Of a stretch of 64,000 nt of DNA, positions 1 to 12,759 are shown piece after piece; within the stretch, counting starts at the first letter, position 1, and every line of letters begins with the position of its first letter. Source of the DNA: Uranotaenia lowii (Eukaryota; Arthropoda; Insecta; Diptera; Culicidae). Made by a program: the position numbers and the translations under genes. Under the pieces are notes generated by a model. The model had not been told where the DNA came from and made no database searches. It was given only the letters and a program-made list of their open reading frames with translations. The DNA lies in contig NC_073691.1 in assembly GCF_029784155.1 (NCBI RefSeq), positions 26,510,146 to 26,574,145 on the forward strand. The letters run 5' to 3'.

Positions 1-2399
1 TATTGGCTTATCTCAATATAAAAGTTCTTTGTTGTTTTTTTTTGGAAAAAGTATTCTAAAGTTTTCAAAAGAATTTAAATACTGATTTTTTTTTATAAAT
101 TTTAATGATAGATTACCTAAAATAATCTTTATTTTTATGAAAAAAAATTAAAATTTTTCAAAAGCCTAGCTGAAAAATTTCTAAAATTTTTATTGATTTA
201 CTGGAACATTTGCATTTATTATATACCTACCTTAAAATCTTAAACATTGGTTTTTATCAATACATTTGCTCGCTTATGATTTTTTTGTCGAATGGAAAAA
301 AACTGGACGCATATTTATGTTTCGGATACAGTAAAAATACACACAATGACACTTGTCAAAATTTTTATTTTATTTTATCACGCTCTTCCGCCATCATCGC
401 AAACACTTGTAAATAGGCGGTCATCTAAGTGTAAATTTTGAACTTTACCTACCTTAAGCTCAAAAATGGAACCCCGAAATTCTACAGCCACATTTCCTGT
501 GGCAGTTGAATTATGTACTTCCTGGAAGGTAACCCACCGCCTCGTTTTAGTGGCAGGTCTTCAGAAATATAGGTGACTTCTGAGTTAGTCAATGAAAAAC
601 AAAAACAAAAACACACCACCATAGACTTCGTCACCTCACCCGACTTGGACCCAAAGAATGGATCATTCTAAAACATGAATCACATTGCGGCTAGCAGCTT
701 TCCGCATTTTTTTTGTTCACCCGCTTCGCCAGTGTGTCGAGTTAATTTTATTTCTTCTAGCTTAGAATTATCCACGGCTGTGCTGTTTTGACAGCATCCC
801 TCATATATTTACGACCTAAAGACAGAGGCTCAACTTATTCTCATTCGGATGAAATCTTTTTCAAGCAAGTTGCATGCTGAGGAGCTTCTTCTCAAGTTTT
901 TAAGCAATTCATCTCATGAAATTCCAACTACTATGTAGCGGGAGTTCAACGTATTTTTTTTTTGCGCCATCCACCCACAATAGACGAGCAAATTGCAAAT
1001 ATGTTGCCGATTAGCAGAGGCGCGAGCCCTCGTCGTATATATTTAGCGGAGATATCAGAAGAAACAAACCTTAAGACGCAAGCTGACGAACTTGACAGAT
1101 GGAGATGTCATGGGAGATGTTGCTAATATTGTTTTTTTTTTATTTTATCTTCTCCTATTTTATCACGAAACGAAACTAGAGCAGACAAAATATGCAGCAC
1201 ATGCGAGCTATCGTTAAAAATGATTGCTAATTGTTCGGCAAAGTTGCCCTAAAGCGGGAGTTGTGCAAATTAAATATTTTTAAGACGTGCTGGGAATAAG
1301 TTTAAAGTGATGACCATTTTTGGACTTATATAGACCGTGTAAATAATAAATTTAATTTGAAGAAAAATAATAGCTGCAATGCTCAATCTAAGTAATTCGT
1401 ATTTTTCAATCGAGTCAGTGATTTCTATCGAAATCTGCAGCGTACATTGAGCCTTAGCTATTTATACATAATTTATCTAGAATCGTGATAACGCGAATAA
1501 ATCAGGTAATATTTGCCATTTTCCAATATCTAAGGATAAATCGACATATAAATAGTTCAAATTAATTTAATTAATTTTTTTTAAGAATCCAATGATAAAT
1601 TTCAATAAACCAACAAAATATTGGAACGAAACAACATAGTTGAATATATATTTTTGATTTCGGTAGACCAAAGCTGACTTATAAATATTCATAGAAATAC
1701 AAAAACCTCGAAAAAACCTGTTATCAAGTTAGTTCATAGCGAGAGTTGAAAATATTCGGCAAATATAATTGTCACAACATATCATTGAAATACTATTTGA
1801 ATGAACAGTAAATAAAAACATAGGACACCATTTTTTAAATTATGTTTACCTCAAAGTTTTCATATTTCTCATTGTACCGGTTTTTTTAACCATTAGACAT
1901 TAATTTGATGAAGATAACATTTCATTAAAAAAAACAATAACGAACTTGCGATCCTCTTAAAAACTCCTTTTCAAGTTAAGAAAGATTGGATTGAGGCGTA
2001 ATTTTAATTAATTACATGAGAATAATTTTCCTTACATACATCTACACGTTTAAAATTATTGTTACTTATGATTCCTGTCCTAGATTTGCCTACACGGTAA
2101 CCAAAGTTACTCTAATCTGTATAAAAATCCATACAGATTCGAGAAAAGTGTCTCCACTTAGTTTTATGTTTGGGCGCTTTATACAGAGCGTGAGCAAAAA
2201 GCTTTTTTACATTCGAAAGCTTTCAGCCAGTTAGTCAATTATGTATATTTTGACATGAGGATGCCCATGCATTTTCAGAATTTGTTCAAAAAAGTAAAAA
2301 TAATGAAATTTCTCAAAAAAAAAAAATACAAAATTGATTTCTCGTGCGTAGCAATAAATACTTTATTGTCTATTCAATATAAGACCGGTCATCCTTGTG
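1..2399. other. AT-rich intergenic DNA, no gene recognised
   Basis: The stretch 470-1130 is less AT-rich and mixed in composition; the rest is homopolymer-rich. Short frames here have no recognisable domain. Confidence 0.4.
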
Positions 2400-2600
2400 C
2401 CGGAACTTTGTTTTTTCTTCATTTTATTTCGATAGCCAACTTTTTTTTCTGTCAGCACATTTAATACATGGCAAAGGCTCAACATATATCGTCTCCTCTT
2501 TTTCAGTTTGGTTCCGGAGTTTCTGAAACCCAACACAATTGGTGTCAGGCACAGTACGATTTCGAGTTCCGTTAATACCGTCGAATAGTTTGGTCTTTCC
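2400..2600 (-). other. Candidate downstream exon of the same minus-strand transcript
   Basis: After a good acceptor (TTTATTTTTCAG) a block of moderate GC is open in two frames, one giving KTKLFDGINGTRNRTVPDTN and continuing with CVGFQKLRNQTEKEE, the other LTELEIVLCLTPIVLGFRNS. Neither recalls a family I know. It could equally be a decayed transposon fragment. Confidence 0.3.
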
Positions 2601-3161
2601 TGAAAAATAAACTAATTAATATGATAAGGGAAAACTGGATGCAATAAGCCACTTATTTTGGCAGAATTGGTCGATGCCGGTCCGTCAAAGTTTGCACTGG
2701 GTGACGATGCGGATTGACTTCAAGAATTTTCCGGAAAAATCTGCGCTTTCTAACCTCGTTTTTTTACGAAGAGCTTCGGCACTGGTGCACCCCGTCAAAC
2801 ATCTATGCTGCAGGTCGAAAAAAAAAAATTGGGAAGTCAGAACAAATGGAAGCAACTAATTTGAACACTGATAGTAACACGAATTCTTCCGGTGTTACAT
2901 AGCCGAATGATGGCCAATCTTATGGTGCGTGGAATAATTCCATGCATGTATACGCAGCCTCTCTCCACTACGAACTTGGCAAAATTGGAACTATCCTGTT
3001 TTAAATTGAGAATTCGATATCAAATTAAGTTATAAAAATCAATATGCAAATTTTTGATTCATTTTCCTGGTAAATAGTTGATATTGTTTCTGAATCATCA
3101 TAAAAAATATAACTCCAAACCCGAAAAGGATGAAGTGATCGAGAATATTAAAATTACTTAC

Positions 3162-3349
3162 TGCGATACAAATGTGATTTTGTCCAGGAACCATTATACT
3201 TTCCGATCCGAATCACCTGCATCATCATAAACTGCCGAACCAACTGTTCCCGGATCTTGCCGGCTCTCTTTTGTCAGCTCAGATCCGTTCTCAATATTTT
3301 AAAATAACTCTTTGATATTTCGGTTCCGGAGAGTTTGCCAGCTGAACAT
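3162..3349 (-). other. Candidate internal exon of a minus-strand transcript, probably non-coding
   Basis: The 188-bp stretch lies between a strong acceptor (GTTTTCTTTTTAG) and a strong donor (CGCA|GTAAGT). It is distinctly less AT-rich than its surroundings. None of the three frames is open throughout: one reads CSAGKLSGTEIS... then TGA then QKRAGKIREQLVRQF..., another is open only in its second half. It may be a UTR exon, a lncRNA exon or a decayed coding exon. Confidence 0.35.
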
Positions 3350-3444
3350 CTAAAAAGAAAACTATTTATTAGAGGCGGAACAGTTTCGAATATCTTTGTG
3401 AAAGTTTTCCTCCGCATACGATTGATGTTTTTATTTTTACTTAC

Positions 3445-3639
3445 CACATTTTCGTTAACAATTTGCGATGCAAACACGAACGAGGGCCCAAAATAAATAA
3501 TTAAGCCAACGAATAAATCATTCAAACAATGATTTTTCCGGCTATCGCCAAATTTAAAAAAATATAAGCAGCTAACTTTTCGACGGCGCCGCGCGAATAG
3601 TTTTGACATCCCCTTTCTACATAATTCCAACAACAGCAA
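3445..3639 (-). other. Candidate upstream exon of the same minus-strand transcript
   Basis: This block ends in AATGTG|GTAAGT at 3445, and the intervening 95-bp intron to the acceptor at 3350 is of typical insect size. A frame starting near 3639 encodes a basic N-terminus and a hydrophobic stretch (LFVGLIIYFGPSFVFAS) up to the donor, but its phase does not continue into an open frame in the next exon. Coding status is uncertain. Confidence 0.3.
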
Positions 3640-4219
3640 ACTTTTTATACAGAGTTCAATAAACGAGTTTTAGCTCAGATTTGTATATCGGCAATCCAAA
3701 GTTACCCAAAATTGAATTGGAGATAAACAAATTTTGAACAACAACCGATAAGTTATTCTGAAGGTGTAATCGCAATACATTTTATGCATAACTCGATTTT
3801 TCCGTGTAAGCACTTTAAATTTGTTGTAGTCAACTCGGGTCGTAGAATGAGGAATTTTGAATGATTCGCTTAGAAATAAAAAGCATTTCAAAAAATGAAT
3901 CAAAATTTTCAATCTATCAGTCTGAAATTCAGCATAAAAACAATATGATAAAAATTTAGTTTTATTGAAGTCGAGAATCTCGAACTGAGAAACTGTACAA
4001 AAAATTCGATATATTTTTTGTTCAGAGCTGCTCAAGAAATAGAATTTCTCTGATTCTTAAAAAAACGGTTTCATATTCAAAACATTAATTCCACAACTCA
4101 AAAATAATATCATGTTAAGCTAATTTGCTTTTTTTACTTTTTTGTTATCTTGAAAAAATAAAATAGTTCAATGAAAAATTCTGTCAAATGAAAGGCAAAA
4201 GATAACTACTGTAAGTTTT

Positions 4220-4403
4220 TCATGTTTTTTTTTCTTGATTTTTGTTGAATTATTCCTGGATTTCGAAAAAATTTGCCCGGATTGTGCCAGGATTTTTTTT
4301 CGATAATTTTGAAATCACATACCCGGATTCTATCAGGTTTTGAGATAAAATAGCCCGAATTTGTCCGGCCCGATTACGAGCTGAGAAAGTTCTGGCAACC
4401 TTA
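4220..4403. repeat. hAT-type MITE fragment (right half)
   Basis: The sequence matches the right half of the element at 24819-25307, with recurring TTTGCCCGGATT, CCGGCCCG and the terminus TCTGGCAACCTTA ending at 4403. No left terminus is seen. Confidence 0.75.
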
Positions 4404-7400
4404 TCCTAACTTTATTCAGAACGAGAAATTTCTTGAAAAAATCAATGTTAAATACGGCAAAATCCAGCTTCTTGATTTAAAAACAGTTTGAATCATTCCA
4501 AAACTTGATAATTTAAGTGAAGACCCGTAGTATTGTGTTAAAGTTCTTCGGTTATATTCCGTAAGGAAATGAGGGACATTCCGATTAAATGGTAAGGGAG
4601 AAAATGTACAAAAAAAAGGGCAGAACATGTTCGCAAAAGCGAGACGATTGACAACATAACATGTAGGTTGCTTTTTCATAGTTGATAAGCGAAGAAAAAA
4701 TGGAAAATGGATGACAAGATCAACATGGTAAGACGAAATTGACCGGGTCAAGGGTGAAAAACTGCAGAATAAAAATTTTTATCAAACAAACAAGAACGCG
4801 ATTTAATTTTTTTTAAAGCCTTAAGGCCATCTGTGAATGAGTTGAGAAATTGCTGTGTATTTTCACTAATTCAATAAACGGGTGATATTTAAGCTTAGAA
4901 ATATTCTTTTGCCAAACTTTTTTTGAATATTTCACAATCAACTTCAACGAGAGTTTGCTTAGAACTAATTTAGTATTGCTACGAACGATAAGTGATATTT
5001 TTGGAATATATGTAAATGTACATATTTTTTCTAAGACATATGAAAGTTAAAATCCCGGGGCAAAAATCGTCATTCAAAGGTTTTTGTGATGTCTATATGG
5101 AAATTTCTAGAAAATAAAAATGATTCATTAAATCGTCGAAAAATTAGGAGATTTTTTTCGATACATTTAATTTTTGAAATTTTTTTGAATTTTTTTTTAT
5201 CTATTGTTATTGAACAGAGAATGTTAAGTTTAAATCTCGGAATATATCGGAAAATGGGAACGTAGATCACCATCACCAATTTTCAGGAAATTTTCAAATC
5301 GGAACCTCCAAGTGCTTTAATTGGAATCGTATTTTGGAAAAGTATATTTCATGCCTTGAACACTTTTCCAGTCTGAAATAATAGATGGCAGCACATTAAA
5401 ACAAAAGATTATTTATAGAGCACATATTTTAAAAAGTAAGCGTTGATCTATCAATCATATCAATCATTAAAATCGAATTTCTTTATTTGTCATTTAAAAT
5501 CACAAGTGTTAATTTCTTTCAATGCTTATGTAATAAACTTAGAGCAAACTTCGTTTTTCAAAAAACAAATCATATTTTTATAAGGTGCGTAGAATTTCTG
5601 AGCTGATTTTTATTTATTTTTGGGGCGTTAGTCCAAAAGTGCACATTCGAATTCTTACATAACGTTTTAAGGTTGTTTTTGCTGCCAGAAATAGCAATAA
5701 AAATTTTGAAAACGATCCATCCAGTCCTGAATTGGCACAACGAGTTTTTATTTTGTATAGGAATTTGTATGGGAAAACATAAATTTTCATTCAAAAATCG
5801 CTGCAGATGATCTGAAAATTTGAAAGAATATTACTTTAGATGAAAAATATTCCTAAATTCTTACAGTACAATTCATATGAACAAAGCACAAACCATACCT
5901 ATTTCCCAGAAAAGATGTTCGGTGCTGTACAATTTTTTTTTCAAAATTATTTTTTTTCAATTTTTGCGTTTTTAACAGCTTATTTGAAAGCTGTGTAACC
6001 GTAGGATGAAAATAAAAAACTGCTTCGCAATGCCAGAGAATTTATTGTTTTATTTAACCTTTGCAAAAACATTTCAAGCAATTATTAAAAGCTTTAGCAA
6101 GCAGATTCCAATTTTTTTTTATTTTGAAATGATTATAACTTTTTTCATTAAATGCTTAGCTGCTTGTCATGTTAGTTGAAAAATTAAACTTAAGAATAGT
6201 CAAAACAAAAAATGAAAGACCATCTTCATTTCAAGCTAATTTGAATTTTCTGGATGATTTAATTTGCGAAAAATTCGTCTTCCAAACGAATTTCCATACA
6301 AAATTGAAATGCATTGCGCTAACTCAGGAATCAACCAAATCATCTCAAATTTTACATTGATGCTTGATGACCCAAAAGGCATCGAAAAAAACATATGGAA
6401 GCAAAAAGTCAGTTTTGCACAGTTAACAAAAAAGGTTAAAAAATGAGTGATTTTATGATTAACTCAAAAGGTGTAAACATTTTGGTCTCTGAGAAAAAAG
6501 CCTTACGTTTCCCAAAACTTTTTTTATTTTTTAAAAATAGCTAAGGGTCTAATAATTCGAATGCAAGAAAAATAGTTGCATATATTCGCATCTTTAAAAG
6601 TTATTATACAAATAAGAAATGGGTAATTTTCACCCATTTTGGAAAAATAGTATGTTTTATGATAAACATCAGTAAGAAAACAAGAAGCCGAAGAGAAAAG
6701 AAAATAAGCTACGATAGAATTTCGATATCTGTAGAAATAATTGAGATTTTTTAAAAACTACTTATTTCGCAAAAATTATAAAACTTTAATACTGGAATTT
6801 TTTGCGTGTACTCTCTCATTTTTCACACAAAACTGAATAATCATGAACAAAAATAATTTTAGACACGAATGCCATAATGATGGTAAAGTGTCAAAAATAA
6901 AACCCAAAAAATATAAATGAACAAAAATACCTCGAGTGGTTTTGCTTTAATCTCTCAAATGTTTTTTGTGAACACAGATCTTTATTTAAACAATTATTGT
7001 TTCAAAACTACACTTTGCATTGTTACGAGTTAATTTTACAATTTCATTGCCCTTTCTGAACACACATGTAAAACTAAAGCCGAAAATAGTTTATATTAGG
7101 TTTTGAATGCATACAACTTAATTCATCTTCAAAAAAGTTCATGGAAAGCAAAAATATAGTGTGACATGTGCGTTGTCATACGTACAGAGCACATTATCAA
7201 TACTAAGCTTTTTGAATTTGATTTACATTAATATTGTGAATATTTTATAATTGAAAATTTCAATTGTATTTGCAATTATTCCTCTTTTCAGTTACGATAA
7301 CTATTTGGTAAATCTGTTAAATATCAGATCAAGAAGGTCTTTTTATAAATTTATCTCCTCTCATGTTTTTTTTAACATTTCTTAGACTTTTGTTTTCAAT

Positions 7401-8340
7401 TTAAGATGGTTGATATCCAAGATTTTTTCCCGAATCTTGTATGTATGTAGATAAAGAAAACATTCAACTCTCAGAATTTGATAAGAGCTTCGCGGGCCAC
7501 AAAATGACAGCCGCGTGCGATGGTTTGGTCATCAATGCTTTAAACCTAAATATTGATCTATATTTTCTACCGTTATTTTGACAATCGAATCATTTACAGT
7601 TAAACTTGTACGCATATACGTCCCCTTCTTTCTTGATGGATTTTTTAGAACAAATATAGATAAAATTGATTTCAATTCTGATTGAAAACTGTCCTACTTT
7701 TTTATGGAATTCAAATTCTCTGCCCTGCTTCTTCGTTTTTTATTCTGGTTACTCTAGTGAGGGCTTCGATTGAATTATTTTTTTTAAAGTTTAATATGTT
7801 TCCTTTTGATAACCACCCCGGCGTTAATTTTTTTGATTCCGAAAGCATTTGTTGTTATCAAAAGTGATTTCCTAAGCGAGCACGGCTAGTCATCAAATTG
7901 CACCTACGACATTTTAAAAGTCTTTAAAACCAAAGTTTTGTCTTATTATAAAAAAACTTCTCTGACTACTTGTAGTTTAGAAATGAAAGATGCTTTGCTA
8001 TGATGGTCTTGCAATAACCAAACCTAGGTTGCATACTTTATTTTTACATTTTTCCTTATCTTTGATAACTGTTAGTTAACTATGTCTTCGGTAATTGTTT
8101 TGAATTAAATTTTTTTTCCCCAAAAACATCTCTCAACATCTGTTGAGATGAATTATATTTCATTTTTCTTGCTGTTGATGTAGGAATGATCCGAGCCACC
8201 CTACAGGAAGGAAGTTGATAAGATACCATGAAATAGCTGGCAGTGTAATCAACATACCTAGACGGTTCTTTTACAACAAAATCGTCAATCATCGTCATGT
8301 TTTGGCGAAACAAAATGAATAGGATTTTTTTTCTAAGAAT
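4404..8340. other. AT-rich intergenic DNA, no gene recognised
   Basis: Apart from the retroposed tail at 6856-6916 I see only AT-rich sequence with short chance frames. Confidence 0.4.
6856..6916 (+). mobile_element. Very short retroposed tail related to the SINE 3' end, 13-bp target-site duplication
   Basis: GACACGAATGCCATAATGAT followed by GGTAAAGTGTC and an A-rich tail matches the tail of the 19 kb SINE, with the stem bases changed in a compensating way (GACAC/GTGTC instead of GTCG/CGAC). ATGAACAAAAATA flanks it (6843-6855 and 6917-6929). Confidence 0.75.
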
Positions 8341-9240
8341 TCTCACCAGAAGTGGCGCCCATATATCACACACGCGAATTGCAACGCCTCCTCGTCTTCA
8401 GTCCAATCGGTAAGGGGGGATGATGATGGCGAAACGACTTCCCCGAACACCAAGCACCAAGTACCAAATCTTGTTAGCTGATGTTGTTGTTGCTTACCTA
8501 CCACTCTTATTTTGAACTCTATGATTCTTGAGCTTCTCTTAAGGTAACTACTAGCTAGTAGTTTAAAACCACCCCAGAAAATGATGGCGCTGGCTAGGCC
8601 GGAAAGTTTTGGGTGTGGGAAAATTTCCCACAGCCCTGAAAAATGTGGACTCTATGTGTCTGTTTGACGGCACACCACCTCAACAAGAGATGTATGATGG
8701 AAGGCAATAATCGTAATGGGAAATGTTTAAGATTTTTCCACCGTTTTTTTTTTCACCGCTTTGTTTTGTTTGCGTTCTTCGCTCTCATAGAACCGGCTGT
8801 GTGTTCTATTCAAGTTTAATTTATCTCCTTCAACAACGACGACGTCTGGCAAGGAATGCAACTTCTTGTCTCCAGCAAGTAAATTTGCCAACCGCTTCAG
8901 AGAGTTGGTTCTGAGTCCAACAAAAAGCGGCAAAACCACATCGGACCGGGGTCCGATGTTATTTTTCTTGAATGGGCGTTGAAAACGCCGGCTTTTCCTA
9001 TTCTATTCTATGGAAAATTCTGCTGCGTTTTCCTGCCTGTTTGACTTTGGGGTGGCGTCAGCCTTCAACTTTGCCGCGGAAAAAGGGGAATTTATTTTAG
9101 CAAATTGAATTGAATCCGATTCCAGTCAGCCAGGCAGCCATCCGAATGCTGCTCGAGGAATAGGCCGGGAAAAATCTTGTCTTTCCTCACCAAGTGCAGA
9201 TGTTTATCTTGCTTGTCAAGTGCGGTGAATTACGGAGACG
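8340..9240. other. Less AT-rich, single-copy-looking island
   Basis: The composition is more balanced than its flanks, with no repeat match inside the window and no convincing frame. It holds a 10-bp inverted repeat ACATCGGACC-GG-GGTCCGATGT at 8939-8960. It may be a conserved or regulatory interval. Confidence 0.35.
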
Positions 9241-9879
9241 GTTTGGTTTTCCAATCTTACGGTGATTGTTTGATGTGGTTTATGTTTTTGTTTTATTTGT
9301 GACTTTATTTTTGAACTTATCTTTGGTATTCTCTTCTACTGTTAAGAATTAGCGAAAAAAAAAATTTACATTGAACTTTAATTTGATTATAAATATTTTT
9401 AAACAATTTTTGAATAATTTAAAGAACTTGTAAATCAGAAGAGCCCTATGGGAAATTACATTAGGGTAAATGGTCTAGAGTGGAACTCACCGGAAACTCA
9501 TCTTGAGTGGAACAATTTACTTTTCCTAAAATTTGAGCAAATATTATGAATCTCGTCGGAATGTTAAAAAACTACTTCTCTTAGATTCATTCATACAATA
9601 CAATCTTCGTAATTTTCAACTTAAATAAATTATTAAATAACTTATTATTATGTGTTGATTGAAAAATACGTGTATTATGTTTCTATGCTAACTTTGAACG
9701 ATAGTTTATGTCACTCTTGACGGATATGAACAGATTCATTTTTACTAAAATGGCAGTAAAAGTTATCAAACAGCATTATTCGGGTGTTTGTAATGAGTCA
9801 AAATATCAATAAATCGCGTTTAAAAAAAAATAATAATAAAATATGATATTGAGAGGACTAGAGATGTACCAAATATACG

Positions 9880-9972
9880 GTCGGCCGAATACTGCCAAAA
9901 AATCGTTAAGCCGAATATTCGGCTCATCAAATAGTTAAGCATGGTATTCGTCCGAATAGGCCGAATGACTGA
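9880..9972. repeat. Cluster of GCCGAATA words with a perfect palindrome
   Basis: Five CCGAAT words occur within 90 bp, including the 16-bp perfect palindrome AGCCGAATATTCGGCT at about 9910. It ends where the TAGGGTAAGTG repeat begins. Confidence 0.6.
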
Positions 9973-9975
9973 ATA

Positions 9976-10394
9976 GGGTAAGTGAGCCCTATTTTGGCAT
10001 GGTCCTTTTCTTGGCGTACCAACATATCTTTACATGTTTTTCAGGTCCAAATGGAGCTAAAAAATTTGGAATATATATTCATTGCAAAGAGAATAACTTG
10101 TTTTAAATCTGTGCATTGCAAATTTTTTGATTGTTTGTACTTTATTAAAGCAGTAAATTATTTTTGATCTGTATCTAAGCAATAATGTTGGAAATCACCG
10201 TATGAAAATCAGATGAACTCACCTTTCTAGTGCAACTGTTAAATGCAAATGCGATTTCAAATGCGGACATTCATTTGAAAAATTTGCAATAAATACTCAT
10301 GTCTACAGTTAAACTCGGTAAAAAATCAAAAAATACTAGAAAGACTAAAGAGTGAATATTTATTTAGGTTTTGAATAAAAATTTAAAACTAATT
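9976..10394 (+). repeat. Left part of a TA-GGGTAA repeat, invaded by the LINE
   Basis: The sequence TAGGGTAAGTGAGCCCTATT at 9974 resembles the terminus of the 15195-17346 element (TAGGGTAAATGAGCCTAATT). A phrase TCCTTTTCTTGGC near 10007 recurs at about 12749, beyond the LINE, which suggests the LINE entered an older inverted-repeat element. I could not locate the right terminus. Confidence 0.4.
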
Positions 10395-12745
10395 GAACAG
10401 CGTGGTTGAGAGAATTCCGAAGGGTGACATTCAAATTCATTTGGGCGACTTCAACGCAAAGATTGGCTCCGACAATCAGGACCTTGAGCGCATCATGGGG
10501 CGCCATGGCCTAGGACAGATGAGCGAAAACGGAGAGCTGTTTGTAGAATTTTGTGGCAACAACAACATGGTGATCGGTGGATCGCTCTTCCCCCATCGAC
10601 CAGCACATAAGGTCACTTGGGTATCCCGAGATGGCCGAACAGAAAATCAAATTGATCACATCTGCATCAGCCGAAAATGGAGAAGGAGCCTTCTTGATGT
10701 CCGCAACAAGCGAAGCGCAGACATTGCATCTGACCATCACCTCGTCCTTGGCGAGAAACGACTGAGAGTTGCACGTGTCCAACGGCGCGAGGAGAAAGTC
10801 GGGTGCCGATACAACGTCCGCCGGTTGGAGAATCCAGAGGTGAAAAGGGCATACGTTGAACAGCTAGAATCCCGAGCCTCGGAGCTGCCGACAGACGGAA
10901 CAGTCGAAGAACAGTGGTGTGGAATCAAGAATGCCTTTATCACGACGAGCCATGGTACTCTCGGTAAAGTTTGTGGAAGAAGGAGTGAATGGATGTCGGA
11001 TGAAACTTGGAGGATGGTCGATGATCGGAGAAAGGCGAAAGTCGGAATTGAGCAGGCATGTACCGGGTCAGCCAAAGCAGCCGCCCGCTTACGATATGCG
11101 GAGCTGGAAAAGGCAGTTAAACGAGCTTGTAGACGAGACAAGAGAGCCTGGACAAACTCCCAAGCCGAAGAGGGAGAAAGAGACGCCGCCATTGGAGATA
11201 TCCGATTACTTTATGACATTTCTCGCCGCCTCAGTGGTGCAAGGACTAATGCAAGAATGCCGTTAAAAGACCGAGCAGGTCAGTTATTGACCGATCGAAC
11301 AGATCAGCTCAAACGATGGACTGAGCACTTCGAACAACTCTTCCGAGTCACGAATAGCGATGGCCAACAGAATCTGCAGCTCGAAGCGCCAAAAGCAAGT
11401 CGCATAAATGGCGTCAACTCGGATGCGCCTTCGCTGGCTGAAACAGAAGCGGCAATCAAAAACATGAAATCCAACAAAGCACCTGGGATCGATTGCATCC
11501 CTGCTGAAATGCTGAAAGCCGACCCTGCCCTATCAGCACAAATGTTGCACCGTCTTTTCGCTGACATCTGGGATACTGCAACATTCCCGGCCGACTGGAT
11601 GCAGGGTATCCTCGTAAAGGTCCCGAAGAAAGGAGACCTGACAGAGTGCGGTAACTGGCGAGGCATAACGTTGATCTGTACAACCCTCAAAGTACTCTGC
11701 AAAGTGATTCTGAACAGGATCCAGGAGAAAATAGACGCTACACTCCGACGGCAACAAGCTGGATTCCGATCTCGACGATCATGTGTGGACCACATCACAA
11801 CGCTACGAATCATACTGGAACAAATCAACGAATTCCAGGACTCTCTTCTGCTGGTGTTCGTTGATTTTGAAAAAGCATTCGACCGACTTAACCATGAAAA
11901 CATCTGGGCGGCTCTAAGGCGACGAGGGGTCCCAGAGAAACTAGTCCATCTCATCGAAGCACAGTATGAGGCATTTTCGTGCAAGGTCTTGCACGACGGT
12001 GTCTTGTCCGAACCAATCCCGGTAACTGCTGGAGTGAGACAAGGATGTATTCTATCACCGCTACTTTTTCTAATCGTAATGGATGAGATTCTGATTGGAT
12101 CGATTGACTGTGCACCGAACCGAGGATTGTCGTGGAATCCTTCAACAATGGAGCAACTGAACAACCTTGACCTGGCTGACGATATTGTTTTGCTCGCCCA
12201 AACACAACCAGATATGCAGAGCAAACTCGACGACCTCACCGAAAGTTCCAAGGCAGCAGGTCTCAAAGTCAATGTCGGAAAGACCAAGTCGATGGAGATC
12301 AACACAGGAAATCCCTCCAGTTTCATGGTAGCTGGGCAACAAGTTGAGAAAGTGGAGTGCTTCCAGTATCTTGGTAGCCAGATTACGCCTGAAGGTGGTA
12401 CCAGGAAAGACATCGAAACCCGGATCAGAAAGGCCCGATTTGCGTTTGCGAGTCTCCGAAACATCTGGCGGTCACGCCAGATCTCTCTACGAACAAAAAT
12501 CCGAGTCTTCAACTCAAACGTCAAATCCGTATTGCTGTACGGGTGCGAAACTTGGTGCACATATGCGGTAACGACGCGAAAACTGCAAGTATTTGTAAAC
12601 CGCTGCCTGCGGAATATCATCCGCGCTTGGTGGCCTGGCAACTGGATCTCGAATGAGGAACTACATCGCCGGTGTCATCAAAAGAAATCGAGATTCGGGA
12701 ACGTAAGTGGAGATGGATTGGGCACAAGTAAGTAAGTAAATTATG
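10395..12745 (+). mobile_element. RTE-like non-LTR retrotransposon, 5'-truncated, endonuclease-reverse transcriptase frame largely intact
   Basis: A 780-codon open frame runs from 10393 to 12735; its first codon is TTG and nothing marks a genuine start, so the 5' part of the element is missing. The end of an AP endonuclease domain comes first (LGDFNAKIG near residue 17, QIDHI near 86, SDHHL near 113). The reverse transcriptase follows: KAPGIDCIPAEMLK (357), GNWRGITL (420), FVDFEKAFD (488), GVRQGCILSPLLF and the catalytic LADDIVLL (about 593). The C-terminal YLGS and VLLYGCETW motifs fit RTE-like LINEs. Near 12684 the conserved ending RERKWRWIGHK continues in another frame, so a small frameshift has occurred, and the sequence ends in (TAAG)n at 12726-12737. 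GC content is well above the flanks. The clade call is by motif memory and could be a relative of RTE. Confidence 0.88.
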
Positions 12746-12759
12746 TTCCTTTTCTTGGC

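Noticed and set aside
11304..12641. 445-codon open frame on the minus strand
   Set aside because: It is the antisense shadow of the LINE reverse transcriptase; the sense frame carries all the catalytic motifs.
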